The position numbers and the translations under genes were made by a program. 45,815 nucleotides of DNA. Origin: Solirubrobacterales bacterium (GTDB lineage Bacteria; Actinomycetota; Thermoleophilia; Solirubrobacterales; 70-9). Positions 36,822 through 45,700 of the stretch are shown here, piece after piece. The DNA lies in assembly GCA_021323175.1 (NCBI GenBank), contig JAJTCK010000005.1, positions 1-45,815 of the forward strand, written 5' to 3'. The first letter of the stretch is position 1. Every line of letters begins with the position of its first letter. Under the pieces are notes generated by a model. That model saw nothing but the letters and a program-made list of their open reading frames with translations. It was not told the origin of the DNA and ran no database searches.

Positions 36822-37490
36822 TTACAGCAGCTGCTTGATCAGCCAGTTGAAGGCGCCGTCGAGGGCCCCGAGGTAGGCGGCCATGACCGCCACGAAGATG
36901 ATGGTGACCGCCGAGGCCTGGACCAGCGTGTCGCGGTCGGGCCACTGGACCTTCTTCAGCTCTGCCCAGCATGAGGCGATGAACCCGAACACGCCGCGCC
37001 GGCGTTTGTCGGGCTTCTCGGCCTGTGCCTTGGCCCTGGCCAGCTCGCGGTCCCGTGCGTTACGCCGCTCCTCCTTCTCGCGCCGCTTGCGCTCGCGCCG
37101 CTGCCGGCGGCTCTCGCCCGGCTCCTCGGGAGCCTCAACCGGCGCGCCAACGTCGGCGCGCGAAGGGGCCGGGGCGGCTGGGGACTCGACGGGCTCGGGG
37201 GTGACCGGCTCAGGGGTGACTCCCGGCGCGGCGGAGCGGGCCTGCGCGCCGTCGGCGCCCGGGGAGTCGTGCTCGACCGTGTGCTCGCCGTAGTCCTCCG
37301 GGCGCGCGCCGGTCTGCATCACGGCCTCGGCCTCGGCGACCTCGCCGGAGACCGGCGCCTGGGTGTCGCGCTGGGCCTGTGCCTCGCGCTCGCCCTCGTC
37401 GGCGGGCGCCCGGCCGGCCTGTCGATCCCGCTCGGCCTGCGCCTGCTTGCGCCGGCGCTCGGCCTTCCGCTGTGCCCTCGTCTTCGCCAT
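36822..37490 (-). CDS. secE: preprotein translocase subunit SecE with long cytoplasmic extension
   Basis: SecE clamps SecY. The SecE domain lies in the last 60 residues (about 163-222): an amphipathic helix with AELKKVQWPDRDTLVQ and one membrane helix (VTIIFVAVMAAYLGAL). The first 160 residues are low-complexity, with a basic start (RAQRKAERRRKQAQAERDR), a Pro/Glu/Ala middle and a second strongly basic stretch. Single-helix SecE is usually 60-90 aa. Position between rpmG and nusG confirms identity. Confidence 0.95.
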   Translation of the reverse strand: MAKTRAQRKAERRRKQAQAERDRQAGRAPADEGEREAQAQRDTQAPVSGEVAEAEAVMQTGARPEDYGEHTVEHDSPGADGAQARSAAPGVTPEPVTPEPVESPAAPAPSRADVGAPVEAPEEPGESRRQRRERKRREKEERRNARDRELARAKAQAEKPDKRRRGVFGFIASCWAELKKVQWPDRDTLVQASAVTIIFVAVMAAYLGALDGAFNWLIKQLL

Positions 37491-37501
37491 CCGGATCCGG
37501 G

Positions 37502-37663
37502 CTAGCGGGTTTCTTTATGGGGGGTGTGGCGGCCGCACCAGCGACAGTACTTGCGCATCTCGATCCGGTCGGGCGTGTTCCGCCGCGACTTGTTGGTCTC
37601 GTAGTTGCGCCGCTTGCACTCCTCGCAGGCGAGCGTCACACCGATTCGCACGTCTGAGGCCAT
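37502..37663 (-). CDS. rpmG: 50S ribosomal protein L33 (zinc-binding form)
   Basis: The 53-aa product carries a complete zinc ribbon (C13, C16, C40, C43), so it is the C+ form, and has the [17 protein letters not shown] signature. The ATG at 37663 follows AGAGGAG; the longer frame to 37750 is not needed. It is the first gene of the rpmG-secE-nusG cluster. Confidence 0.97.
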   Translation of the reverse strand: MASDVRIGVTLACEECKRRNYETNKSRRNTPDRIEMRKYCRWCGRHTPHKETR

Positions 37664-37715
37664 GTCTCCTCTGCTCGGTAAGTCGGGTGCCGGGCGGTCG
37701 CGTCGACCCCGACAG

Positions 37716-37736
37716 AAAAAACCCCCGGCCCGGAGG
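37716..37736 (-). terminator. Rho-independent terminator after the acyl-CoA dehydrogenase gene
   Basis: CCTCC-GGGCC-GGGGG (one G-U pair) is followed by TTTTTT on the minus strand, about 60 nt beyond the dehydrogenase stop. It separates that gene from rpmG. Confidence 0.65.
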
Positions 37737-37794
37737 ACGAGGTGAGGCAAGAATAGCGCCGTCGGTAGGACTCCGAAGCGAGAGCGAGCGCCGG

Positions 37795-38937
37795 CTAGAG
37801 GCCGAGCGTCTTCGCGATGATGCCGCGCTGGATCTCCGAGGTGCCTCCGTAGATCGTGGAGACCAGGGTGGCGCGCACCAGGCGCTCCATGTCGTACTCG
37901 GAGGAGTAGCCGTAGCCGCCCATCATCTGCATCCCGGCGAGGGCGACCTTTTGCGCGGTTTCGGTGACGAACAGCTTCACCATCGAAGACTCCCGGGGCA
38001 GGATGCTGTCGGGATCCTCGTCGGTCAGGCTCGCGACCCAGTGGGTCATCAGGCGCGCTGCCTCGAGCTCGGTGGCCAGGTCCGCGAAGCGGTGCTGGAG
38101 AGCCTGGAAGTTCCCGATCGGCCGGCCGAACTGCTTGCGCTCCTTCGCGTAGGCGAGCGCGTCGTCGAAGGCGCGCTGCCCGATCCCGAGCATCGTCGCC
38201 GCCAGGATCAGCCGCTCCACGTTCAGTCCCGCCATCAACTGCATCCAGCCCCGGTCCTGCCCGCCGAGCAGCTGCTCGGCGGGCACCTCACAGTCGTTGA
38301 AGTAGACGGTGTTGGTCTCGCGGCCCCCCATCGTGTCGATCGGCGTCGTCTCCATGCCCTCGGTTCCCTCCGGGACGAAGATCATCGAGAGGCCGTCGTG
38401 CTTCGACTCGCCCTTGGTCGTGCGGCAGACGACCAGCACATGGTCGGAGATGTGGGCGTTCGAGATGAAGACCTTCTGCCCGTTGATGACGTAGCCGCCG
38501 TTCGACCGCTCGGCCTTGGTCGAGAGGTTCCCCACGTCCGAACCCGCCTCCGGCTCGGTCATCGCGATCGCCTCGACCGAGCCCTTGGCGATGTTCCCCA
38601 GGATTCGCCGCTTCTGCTCGTCCGTGCCGAAGCGCTGGGTGGCCCCGGCGACGATCAGCGTCGTCGCGTAGCCGCCGATCGGCGCCATGCCGCGGGAGGT
38701 CTCCTCCATGAACAGGCAGGCGTCCAGATAGCTGCCGCCGGAGCCGCCGTACTCCTCGGGGATGGTCAGCCCGAGCCAGCCGAGGTCGGCCATCTTCTCG
38801 TAGAGGCCTTGGTTGTGGTGGATCGTGTGGTTCTCGGTCAGCGCCTCGCGCTTCTCGGGCGTGCCCGCCTCCCGCTCGCAGAAGTCGCGGATCGAGGAGA
38901 CGAAGTCGTTCTGCTCGTCGCTGAGCTTGAAATTCAC
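37795..38937 (-). CDS. acyl-CoA dehydrogenase
   Basis: This flavoenzyme oxidises acyl-CoA to enoyl-CoA in fatty-acid or related degradation. The 380-aa product shows the three-domain ACAD layout: the N-terminal helical domain, the middle beta domain with [18 protein letters not shown], and the C-terminal domain with [20 protein letters not shown] in pieces and YGGTSEIQ with the catalytic-type Glu at 368. Substrate length cannot be told. It starts with GTG at 38937, 7 nt after TAGCCT, so it is probably leaderless. It has no functional link to the ribosomal genes that follow. Confidence 0.93.
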   Translation of the reverse strand: MNFKLSDEQNDFVSSIRDFCEREAGTPEKREALTENHTIHHNQGLYEKMADLGWLGLTIPEEYGGSGGSYLDACLFMEETSRGMAPIGGYATTLIVAGATQRFGTDEQKRRILGNIAKGSVEAIAMTEPEAGSDVGNLSTKAERSNGGYVINGQKVFISNAHISDHVLVVCRTTKGESKHDGLSMIFVPEGTEGMETTPIDTMGGRETNTVYFNDCEVPAEQLLGGQDRGWMQLMAGLNVERLILAATMLGIGQRAFDDALAYAKERKQFGRPIGNFQALQHRFADLATELEAARLMTHWVASLTDEDPDSILPRESSMVKLFVTETAQKVALAGMQMMGGYGYSSEYDMERLVRATLVSTIYGGTSEIQRGIIAKTLGL

Positions 38938-38944
38938 GCGCGGG

Positions 38945-38950
38945 AGGCTA
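38945..38950 (-). promoter_or_regulatory. -10 box of a probable leaderless acyl-CoA dehydrogenase promoter
   Basis: TAGCCT is followed after 7 nt by the GTG start, the same arrangement as seen before the genes at 24639, 25186 and 45701. Confidence 0.5.
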
Positions 38951-38985
38951 CTGGCCGTCCGGCCACTCGGCCTCGTCCTGCGGAG

Positions 38986-40605
38986 CTAGGCGATCCGCTC
39001 GGGGATGCGCGACCCCGGGGCGACCCTGTACCTGGCGATCACCGTCGCCTTGCCGGCGCCTCTCGTGGTGTGGTCCACCGCCTTCAGGTCGCAGGTCAGC
39101 TCGTTGCGCCGAGCCGTGATCACCCCGTAGCCCTTATTCACGAAGTCGTAGAAGTCGATGTGCGGGTTGACCGCGGCCAGCCCCGCCAGGGTGGACGGGT
39201 CGAGACCCGTCACCTCGGGCAGGCCGGTCGACGTGGCCGAGCCGCCCACGAATTCGGGCATCGCGGCCCGGCCGCTCGACTCATCGCCGGTCGTGTAGGC
39301 GGTTCCCGCGAAGAAGGTGTGGATGTCCCCGGTGATGGCCACGGCGTTCTGGACGTTGTTGTCCACCAGGTAGTCGAGGATCCGCTTGCGCTCGTACGCG
39401 TAGCCGTCCCAGGCGTCCACCTGCGCCGGCACGCCGGGCGCCAGCCGGGTCGCCATCAGCATCAGCTGGGTCCCCCAGACCTTCCAGGTGGCCGGCGAGG
39501 CCTTGATGCTGCTCAGCAGCCAGTTGCGCTGGGCCTCGCCGAGCATGGTGCGCGGGTCTTCGGCCTCGGCGCAGCCCTGCAGGATCGCGTCGTCGCACGG
39601 CTGCTGGTCGCGGTATTGGCGCTCGTCGGTCAGCATCAGGTCGATCATCTTTCCCAGGCGGTAATCCTCGTAGATGCGGCTGCGGTCGCCCTTGAAGCGG
39701 GCGCGCGGCATGTAGTTGAAGAAGGCCCTGTAGCCGTTCATCCGGCGCTCGAGGAACGGGACCCGCCGCGGCAGGTTGGAGTTCGTCTTCGTGGGATCGT
39801 CCTGCGCCGAGCTCGGCTTGCCGTCGGCGTGGTTGTCCTCGACCTCGTGGTCGTCCCAGACCGAGATGAAGGGGTGCGCCGCATGCATCGCCTTCAGGTC
39901 CTTGTCGCGCTTGTAGAGCCTGTATTTCTGCCAGTACTCGGGTAGCAGCTGGACGTCGCCGTCCCTGTTGTTGCCGGACCTGTCCAGCCTGGCCCCGCCA
40001 GGGCCGCCCGAGGCCTCGTACATGTAGTCGCCCAGGCAGAGCACCAGGTCGATGTCCTTCTCGTTGGCGATCGCACGCTGGGCGTTGAAGAAGCCGGCCT
40101 CGTAGTTCTGACAGGAGTAGAAGGCGACGCGGATCGGCTGGTTAGAGTCGAGCGGCGGCGCGGTCTTGAAGCGCCCGACCGGCGAGCTCGAGTCACCGGT
40201 CTCGAAGCGGTAGTAGTAGCGCTCGTTGGACTTCAGCCCCTTGACGAAGGCGCGGGCGGTGAAGTCGCGGTCCTTGCGGGCCGTTACGAGGCGGCGCTCG
40301 ACGATCTTGTCGAAGCCCTTGTCCTTCGCGACCTCGAGGTGGAGCTTGGAGGTCCGCTTGATGCCGTCCAGGCGGGTCCAGAGCATGATCCCGCGCGGCC
40401 GCGGGAAGCCCGACGCGATGCCGACGTCGAACGCGCCGTCGGGAGCCAGCGGGATGCGCGCGTTACGCGCCGCCGCGGCGTAGTTGAACGATCCAGACGC
40501 CGCAGCGCCTACCGCCAGGGCACCCATCAGGAAGGACCGCCTGCCGATCCCGCGCGAGTCGTCGAGCGACTCGAGGTCGGGCATGGCGTGAAATTCGTCG
40601 CTCAT
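38986..40605 (-). CDS. PhoD-family alkaline phosphatase, Tat-exported
   Basis: PhoD-type phosphatases release phosphate from esters outside the cell using Fe/Ca ions. The 539-aa product has a twin-arginine signal (GRRSFLMGALAVG, 21-33), the N-terminal PhoD domain (about 58-150), and the phosphatase domain with SCQ (C165, the iron-ligand position), LGDYMYEA (D193), WDDHEVEDN (D252, H253, N258) and GDIHTFFAG near the C-terminus. A GAGGAGGGAG site precedes the ATG. Expected location is extracytoplasmic. It follows the FHA gene by 81 bp. Confidence 0.93.
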   Translation of the reverse strand: MSDEFHAMPDLESLDDSRGIGRRSFLMGALAVGAAASGSFNYAAAARNARIPLAPDGAFDVGIASGFPRPRGIMLWTRLDGIKRTSKLHLEVAKDKGFDKIVERRLVTARKDRDFTARAFVKGLKSNERYYYRFETGDSSSPVGRFKTAPPLDSNQPIRVAFYSCQNYEAGFFNAQRAIANEKDIDLVLCLGDYMYEASGGPGGARLDRSGNNRDGDVQLLPEYWQKYRLYKRDKDLKAMHAAHPFISVWDDHEVEDNHADGKPSSAQDDPTKTNSNLPRRVPFLERRMNGYRAFFNYMPRARFKGDRSRIYEDYRLGKMIDLMLTDERQYRDQQPCDDAILQGCAEAEDPRTMLGEAQRNWLLSSIKASPATWKVWGTQLMLMATRLAPGVPAQVDAWDGYAYERKRILDYLVDNNVQNAVAITGDIHTFFAGTAYTTGDESSGRAAMPEFVGGSATSTGLPEVTGLDPSTLAGLAAVNPHIDFYDFVNKGYGVITARRNELTCDLKAVDHTTRGAGKATVIARYRVAPGSRIPERIA

Positions 40606-40686
40606 CTGTCCGTCTCCCTCCTCGCCCCGCCTTGCAAGTGACTCCCTTCTATCACGCGGCGCGGGGCAGATACAGGGGAGAAGTCG

Positions 40687-41490
40687 TTAAGGAGCGTCGG
40701 TGCCGCCCGATCCGTCGAGATCCGGTGCGTCGGGCACACCGCCCTCGATCTCCTCGCGGATCGTTTCGACGATCCCGTCCAGGCTGTCCTCGGTGACGTC
40801 GAGCAGCGCCGAAACGAGGATGAACGCGACCAGTGCGAGTACCGAGAGGATCGCGCCGATCAGGCCGCACGCCCGGCCGACCCTGGCGAGCCCGCGGTGC
40901 CTGTCGCCGCGATCCGCACGGCGGATCCCCAGGCTCCCCAGGACGATCGCGCCGATCGCGCAGGGAAGCGAGACGAAGAACGCGGCGCCCGTGCTGAACA
41001 GCAGCAGGAAGATGGAGAGCGGGCCGAGGAAGACCGCAGCCAGCGCCGGGATGTTTCCCTCCTCGTCGGGGGGCGGGGCCAGGCGCCTGGGGGCGACGCG
41101 GGGCTGCCCGCACGCCGGCGGCGGCTCGGCCCGGCCTGCGCCCGGGTGATCGGCCGTGGGAGGCACCCCCGCGCCCATCCGGGCCGTCGCCGCGTCCCCC
41201 CCGTGCAGGCTCAGGACGGTCTCACCCACCTGGATCTCGTCGCCGTCGGCGAGCTCCACCTCTCCGTGAACGCGCTGGGCGTTCACGTAGGTGCCGTTGG
41301 AGGACCCCAGGTCCTCGACCGTCACGGGACCGCCGAGGCGGCGGATCGCGGCGTGGCGGCGTGAGACTCCCGGGTCGTCCAGTACGAGGTCGGCCGAGCT
41401 CGGCTCACGCCCCAGCACCACCTCGCCCTCGAGCGGGAATTCACCTCCCGCACCCTCGCCTTCCCGGATGACCAGCCTGGCGTCAGACAC
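40687..41490 (-). CDS. FHA-domain membrane protein
   Basis: The 267-aa product has an N-terminal forkhead-associated domain (about 1-100) with phosphothreonine-binding landmarks G27-R28, S43 and H46, and N65-G66. A Pro/Ala-rich linker and a C-terminal region of two to three hydrophobic helices (about 145-225, DUF4190-like) follow, then an acidic tail. It likely reads Ser/Thr kinase signals at the membrane. The open frame to 41553 overlaps tRNA-Thr, so I place the start at GTG 41490, 5 nt beyond the tRNA 3' end. Confidence 0.85.
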   Translation of the reverse strand: MSDARLVIREGEGAGGEFPLEGEVVLGREPSSADLVLDDPGVSRRHAAIRRLGGPVTVEDLGSSNGTYVNAQRVHGEVELADGDEIQVGETVLSLHGGDAATARMGAGVPPTADHPGAGRAEPPPACGQPRVAPRRLAPPPDEEGNIPALAAVFLGPLSIFLLLFSTGAAFFVSLPCAIGAIVLGSLGIRRADRGDRHRGLARVGRACGLIGAILSVLALVAFILVSALLDVTEDSLDGIVETIREEIEGGVPDAPDLDGSGGTDAP

Positions 41491-41495
41491 GCGGA

Positions 41496-41568
<73 letters not shown>

Positions 41569-41577
41569 ACGGGAATC

Positions 41578-41583
41578 ACTGTA
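41578..41583 (-). promoter_or_regulatory. -10 box of tRNA-Thr
   Basis: TACAGT ends 9 nt before the tRNA-Thr 5' end on the minus strand. RNA started here would carry both tRNA-Thr and the FHA mRNA. Confidence 0.5.
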
Positions 41584-41631
41584 GCGAGGGGCCCCTGGGC
41601 CAGTTGGGGTGGTCGCGGTGATCGGCCGCTA

Positions 41632-41713
41632 TGGGGGAGAGAGGATTCGAACCTCTGTAGGCAGAGCCACCTGGTTTACAGCCAGGCCCCTTTAACCACT
41701 CGGGCACTCCCCC
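41632..41713 (-). tRNA. tRNA-Tyr (anticodon GTA)
   Basis: An 82-nt class II tRNA with acceptor GGGGGAG/CTCCCCC, anticodon stem CCTGG/CCAGG with loop CTGTAAA (anticodon GTA), an extended variable arm and T-arm with GGTTCGAATCC. CCA is not encoded. Confidence 0.97.
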
Positions 41714-41722
41714 GTGAAGGCG

Positions 41723-41728
41723 ATTGTA
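41723..41728 (-). promoter_or_regulatory. -10 box of tRNA-Tyr
   Basis: TACAAT, a near-consensus -10, ends 9 nt before the tRNA-Tyr 5' end, in the 54-bp gap after sigA. Confidence 0.55.
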
Positions 41729-41767
41729 GAAGCGAGTGCGCGGGCTGGCCGGCCCGGGAGAGGCGGC

Positions 41768-42892
41768 CTAGGCGAGGCCGCGCAGACTCTGCGCCTCGGG
41801 CAGGGCCTTCAGCTTCTTCAGGCTGCTGGTCTCGATCTGTCGGATGCGTTCACGGGTGACGCCGAACGCCTCCCCGACCTGCTCCAGGGTCAGCGAGTCC
41901 TGGCCGTTTAGCCCGTAGCGGAGCTCCAGGACCTCGCGCTCGCGGCGCGGCAGGGTCTCGAGCACTCGCCGGACGTCGTCGCGCTGGAGGTTGTCGCTGG
42001 CGCGGTCGAATGGCTCCGGGGCCCCGGGGTCGGCTACGAAGTCCCCCAGCTCCGAATCCTCCTCGTCGCCGATGGGCTTCTCGAGCGAGACCGGGGTCTG
42101 CGCGACCCTGAGGACATCTCTGACGTCCTTGACCGTCCAGCCCAGCTCGGCGGCGATCTCGCGCACCTCCGGCTCGCGCCCCAGCTTCTGGATCAGCGAG
42201 CGCTCGACGTAGCCGACGCGGTTCAGCTTCTCGACCATGTGGACCGGGATGCGAATGGTCCGCGACTTGTCGGCCAGGGCGCGGGTGACTGCTTGCCGGA
42301 TCCACCACGTGGCGTAGGTCGAGAACTTGTATCCGCGGCGGTAGTCGAACTTCTCGACGCCGCGGATCAACCCGAGTGACCCCTCCTGGATCAAGTCGAG
42401 CAGGCTGAGGCCTCGGCCGAGATACGACTTCGCGATCGACACCACCAGCCGCAGGTTGGCTTCGACCATGTGCTGCTTTGCGGCCATGTCGCCCCGCTCG
42501 ATCCGCTTGGCCAGCTCGACCTCCTGCTCGGCGGTGAGCAGCTCGACAGAGCCGATCGACCGCAGGTAGAGCCGCAACGCGTCGAGGCTGGGCTCGACGG
42601 TCAGGTCGAGCTCGTGCTTCCTCCGTGCGCCGTTGACCGAGGAGTCCTGCTTGGCCTCCACATATGCGGTGACGCCGTCGGCCGAGATCACCTCGATGCC
42701 GTTGTCCACCAGAAAGGCGTGAAGCTCCGCGACCTGCTCCTTGCCCATCTCGATCTCCTCGAGGGTCGAGGCGATCTCCTCGAAGGTCAGATAGCCGCGC
42801 TCGCCACCGTCGGTGATCAGGCGGACAAGGGCGTCGTTGTCCGCGAACGGCTGCTCGACCGGTGCGGCGACTGCCTGACGACTGCTCGCCAT
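41768..42892 (-). CDS. sigA: primary sigma factor SigA/RpoD
   Basis: This sigma directs RNA polymerase to housekeeping promoters. The 374-aa product has a short region 1.1-like N-terminus (about 15-80), region 1.2 (about 100-134), region 2 (about 136-210, with [20 protein letters not shown], then [16 protein letters not shown]), region 3 and region 4 (about 305-372, with [11 protein letters not shown] as the -35 reader). The full region 2-4 set and length mark it as a primary rather than alternative sigma. AGGAGGGAG precedes the ATG. It is divergent from the GTP cyclohydrolase gene. Confidence 0.96.
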   Translation of the reverse strand: MASSRQAVAAPVEQPFADNDALVRLITDGGERGYLTFEEIASTLEEIEMGKEQVAELHAFLVDNGIEVISADGVTAYVEAKQDSSVNGARRKHELDLTVEPSLDALRLYLRSIGSVELLTAEQEVELAKRIERGDMAAKQHMVEANLRLVVSIAKSYLGRGLSLLDLIQEGSLGLIRGVEKFDYRRGYKFSTYATWWIRQAVTRALADKSRTIRIPVHMVEKLNRVGYVERSLIQKLGREPEVREIAAELGWTVKDVRDVLRVAQTPVSLEKPIGDEEDSELGDFVADPGAPEPFDRASDNLQRDDVRRVLETLPRREREVLELRYGLNGQDSLTLEQVGEAFGVTRERIRQIETSSLKKLKALPEAQSLRGLA

Positions 42893-42944
42893 CTCTCCCT
42901 CCTGGATGTCCTCCCGCCGGCCCGTGCTCGATCCGGCGGCGGGG

Positions 42945-42950
42945 AGTATA
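42945..42950 (-). promoter_or_regulatory. -10 box of sigA
   Basis: TATACT, one base off TATAAT, lies about 52 nt before the sigA ATG and allows a short leader with the Shine-Dalgarno site. The -35 is weak. Confidence 0.5.
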
Positions 42951-43013
42951 TGGACGCTCCGGGCTGACCGCTGCCCCAGTATTCGGCCCGAACCGGGAGG
43001 GATCGGCGCGCAG

Positions 43014-43019
43014 TACCCT
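43014..43019 (+). promoter_or_regulatory. -10 box of the GTP cyclohydrolase gene
   Basis: TACCCT lies 10 nt before the ATG at 43030, with no Shine-Dalgarno, suggesting a leader of only a few nucleotides. Confidence 0.45.
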
Positions 43020-43029
43020 TTCCGGGACC

Positions 43030-44070
43030 ATGGAGGAGTCAGCCACCAGCGTCCAGACCTTCTCGCGCGACGCCCAGGCGGCCGCTCCGGTCACTCGCGT
43101 CAGCCTCTCGCGGGTGGGGGTCACCGGAGTCGAGAAGGTGATCCGGGTCTGCGGCGAGCGCACGGAGAACGGCTCGGCCGCTGACCGGAGCCTGGAGGCC
43201 GGCCTCTACCACGCAGAGCTCGAGTGTCTGGTCGACCTGAATCCCGAGCAGGCCGGAGTTCACATGTCCCGCTTCGAGGAGGTCGTGAACGAGGCGATCG
43301 ACGAGGTCGTCCTGCAAGAGTCCCTGAAGGCGGAGGGGCTTGCCGCCCACATCGCGGAGAGGGTGCGCGAGCAGCAGGGGGGCCTGCGCTCCGAGGTGCG
43401 CATCTCGGCGCGATATCCGGAGACGAAGCCGGCGCCGGTCAGCGAGCTGCCGACGCAGGAGATCTACACGCTGTTCGGCACGGCCGTCGCGTCCGAGCGC
43501 GGTACGCGGACGCTGATCGGGGTTGAAGCCCAGGGCATGACGGCCTGTCCCTGCGCCCAGGGGCTGGTCGAGACCGGCGCTCGCGAGCGCCTGGCCGAGC
43601 ACGGCTACACACCCGAGCAGATCAGCGAGATCGTCGGCGCCGTACCCATCGCGACCCACAATCAGCGCGGCATCGGGCGTCTCTACGTCGGGCGTCCCGA
43701 GGAGTCGGGGATCGACATTGACGCGCGGGACCTGCTCGCAATCGTCGAGGCGTCGATGTCGAGCGAGATCTACGAGCTGCTGAAGCGCTCCGACGAGCGC
43801 GCCGTGGTCGAGAAGGCGCACGCCAACCCGCGTTTCGTCGAGGATTGCGTGCGGGAGATGATCCGGCGGGTCACCGACGCCTTCCCGGACCTGGCGGGCG
43901 ACGCCTTCGTCCAGGCGCGCCAGGAGAACCTGGAGACGATCCACCGGCATAACGTGATCGCCGAGCGCTACGGGCTGATCGCCGAGATCGCGTCCGAGCT
44001 CACGAGCGGCGTGCACTCAAGGCACCACACGACGATGCGCGAGTGGCTCGAGGCGCCCGCGTCTAGCTAG
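43030..44070 (+). CDS. GTP cyclohydrolase of the MptA/FolE2 family
   Basis: These metal enzymes open the GTP imidazole ring in the first step of (tetrahydro)pterin synthesis. The 346-aa product has the metal/active-site landmarks H78 in GVHMSRF, the CPC motif (C173, C175) in MTACPCAQ and H210 in ATHNQRG. TACPCAQ and THNQRGIG look like the archaeal MptA form (GTP cyclohydrolase IV) rather than the usual bacterial FolE2. The ATG at 43030 is preferred over the open frame to 42862 because of the TACCCT box and family N-terminus. It overlaps the end of pgsA by 8 nt. Confidence 0.9.
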   Translation: MEESATSVQTFSRDAQAAAPVTRVSLSRVGVTGVEKVIRVCGERTENGSAADRSLEAGLYHAELECLVDLNPEQAGVHMSRFEEVVNEAIDEVVLQESLKAEGLAAHIAERVREQQGGLRSEVRISARYPETKPAPVSELPTQEIYTLFGTAVASERGTRTLIGVEAQGMTACPCAQGLVETGARERLAEHGYTPEQISEIVGAVPIATHNQRGIGRLYVGRPEESGIDIDARDLLAIVEASMSSEIYELLKRSDERAVVEKAHANPRFVEDCVREMIRRVTDAFPDLAGDAFVQARQENLETIHRHNVIAERYGLIAEIASELTSGVHSRHHTTMREWLEAPASS

Positions 44071-44620
44071 GTCCCGAGCTGGCCGCCGGGCGGTTCGCGG
44101 CCATCCGCCGGAACCCGAAGAAGTAGTCGACCCCGCTGATCACCGTCGCGGCGACGGCGACGTAGACGAGGATGTCCACGCCGAGGGGGGCGGGGTCGGT
44201 GGCGATCAGGGCGATGATGGCGGCGATCTGGAGCGCCGTCTTCACCTTGCCGAGCCAGCTCGCGTGGATCACCAGGCCCTGCTCGGCCGCGACCGCGCGC
44301 AGGCCCGTGACCGCGAACTCGCGCGCGATGATCACCATCGCGATCCAGGCCTCCAGCCGGCCCAGCGATACCAGCGACACCAGCGCGGCTGTGACCAGGA
44401 GCTTGTCGGCGAGCGGGTCCATCAGCTTGCCGAAGGTCGTGATGCTGCCCCGGGAGCGGGCGATCCAGCCGTCCAGGCCGTCGGTGACGGCCGCAAGGGC
44501 GAACACCCCCGCCGCGATGGCGTCCCCGTTGGGGGTCTCGTCGAGGAGCGCGACGACGACCACCGGCACCAGCAGGATGCGCAGTACGGTCAGCGTGTTC
44601 GGAAGATTGAGCGGGAACAC
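44063..44620 (-). CDS. pgsA: CDP-diacylglycerol-glycerol-3-phosphate 3-phosphatidyltransferase
   Basis: PgsA makes phosphatidylglycerol phosphate in the inner membrane. The 185-aa product has several membrane helices and the complete CDP-alcohol phosphotransferase motif (D47, D50-G51, A54-R55, G64, D68, D72) in DGLDGWIARSRG and KLMDPLADK. It starts with GTG at 44620, 18 bp after the glycosylase stop, and probably shares its transcript. A CDP-alcohol transferase with a different acceptor cannot be fully excluded. Confidence 0.92.
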   Translation of the reverse strand: MFPLNLPNTLTVLRILLVPVVVVALLDETPNGDAIAAGVFALAAVTDGLDGWIARSRGSITTFGKLMDPLADKLLVTAALVSLVSLGRLEAWIAMVIIAREFAVTGLRAVAAEQGLVIHASWLGKVKTALQIAAIIALIATDPAPLGVDILVYVAVAATVISGVDYFFGFRRMAANRPAASSGPS

Positions 44621-44638
44621 CGCCCCGTGAGTATCCCG

Positions 44639-45346
44639 TCAGGCCGGGCGCGAGGCGATCGAGACCGCCCGCGCCAGCACGGCGTCGGTCATCGGCTCCG
44701 TCAACTTGCCCGTGAACGTGTTCTGCTGGCTGGGGTGGAAGCAGCCGAGCATGGTGAGCCGGCGGCGCGGCAGGTCCAATGCCAGCTCGGCTCCGTGGCC
44801 GAACCGCGGCCGCGGGCGCGGCACCTCCAGGCCCAGTGAGCCGAGGGCCCGCAGGGTCCCGTCCCAGGCATAGGACCCCAGGGCGACCAGAACACGGGCG
44901 CGGCGCAGCAGCTCGAGCTCACGCTCCAGGTAGGGCAGGCAGTTGTCTCGCTCCTCGGGGGTGGGGCGGTTGGACGGCGGCGGACAGCGATTGACCGCCG
45001 TGACCCACGCGCCGATCAGGCGCAGGCCGTCCCCCGGGTGCTCGGAGGTGGGCTGATTCGCCAGCCCGGCGCGGTGCAGCGCGGCGTAGAGCCAGTCGCC
45101 GGACCGATCGCCGGTGAACACGCGTCCTGTGCGGTTCCCCCCGTTCGCGGCGGGAGCAAGCCCGACCACGACGACGGTCGCTCCGGGGTCGCCGAAGCCG
45201 GGTACGGGCCGGCCCCAGTACTGCTGGTCGCGATAGCGCTTGGGCGGGTCGGCCGCGACCGCCTCGCGCCACTCGACGAGCCGGGGGCAGCGCCGGCAGA
45301 CGACTATCTCGCCGGCGACCCCGCTAAGCGAATCCCGACCGCTCAG
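44639..45346 (-). CDS. uracil-DNA glycosylase, family 5 (UdgB-like), probable CTG start
   Basis: This repair enzyme removes uracil and related bases from DNA. It has four cysteines for a [4Fe-4S] cluster (C17, C20, C121, C136), motif [15 protein letters not shown] and the late motif [16 protein letters not shown], which are family-5 traits. Conserved sequence ([14 protein letters not shown]) extends well upstream of the first GTG (45169), and no ATG, GTG or TTG lies in frame before it. The only plausible start is CTG at 45346, which overlaps the upstream lipoprotein stop as CTGA. That gives 235 aa. Confidence 0.88.
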   Translation of the reverse strand: MSGRDSLSGVAGEIVVCRRCPRLVEWREAVAADPPKRYRDQQYWGRPVPGFGDPGATVVVVGLAPAANGGNRTGRVFTGDRSGDWLYAALHRAGLANQPTSEHPGDGLRLIGAWVTAVNRCPPPSNRPTPEERDNCLPYLERELELLRRARVLVALGSYAWDGTLRALGSLGLEVPRPRPRFGHGAELALDLPRRRLTMLGCFHPSQQNTFTGKLTEPMTDAVLARAVSIASRPA

Positions 45347-45624
45347 TACCCCAGCCCGCTGCTGCCGCCGGAGTCGTCGTCCCCGCCGCCGCCGGAGTCG
45401 TCGTCCCCGCCGCCACCGCCGTCCTCCTCGGTGGTGGTGCCACCCGTGGTCGTCTCCTGCGTGGTGGTCTCCTCGGTGGTCGTCTCGTCGGTGACGTCGG
45501 TGACCTCGGTCTCGGTGACCGTGGTGGAGTCGTCGTCGTCATCGCCGCACGCGGCAACCCCGAACCCAGCCCCCAGGCCCAGCGCAAGCGTGGCGATCAG
45601 CGTCAAGATCCTCCTGCGCAGCAT
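45343..45624 (-). CDS. small lipoprotein with Thr/Asp/Gly low-complexity body
   Basis: The 93-aa product has a basic n-region, a hydrophobic core and a lipobox VAAC (C26), so the mature protein should be lipid-anchored outside the membrane. The rest is low complexity: five Asp after the lipobox, Thr/Glu-rich repeats ([11 protein letters not shown]), then two GGGGDDDSG repeats. AAAGGAGAG precedes the ATG and TAGTCT lies at 45655-45660. It is coupled to the glycosylase by a 4-nt overlap. No function can be assigned. Confidence 0.75.
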   Translation of the reverse strand: MLRRRILTLIATLALGLGAGFGVAACGDDDDDSTTVTETEVTDVTDETTTEETTTQETTTGGTTTEEDGGGGGDDDSGGGGDDDSGGSSGLGY

Positions 45625-45654
45625 GGCTCTCCTTTGCTCCTGTTTGCGCGGCCC

Positions 45655-45660
45655 AGACTA
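45655..45660 (-). promoter_or_regulatory. -10 box of the lipoprotein-udg-pgsA unit
   Basis: TAGTCT lies 30 nt before the lipoprotein ATG, leaving a short leader that holds the AAAGGAG site. Confidence 0.45.
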
Positions 45661-45687
45661 GATGACCGGGCCCCGGGTGCGCGCCTC

Positions 45688-45693
45688 TAGCCT
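45688..45693 (+). promoter_or_regulatory. -10 box of a probable leaderless glycosyltransferase promoter
   Basis: TAGCCT is followed after 7 nt by the GTG at 45701. Confidence 0.5.
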
Positions 45694-45700
45694 GACGCTC

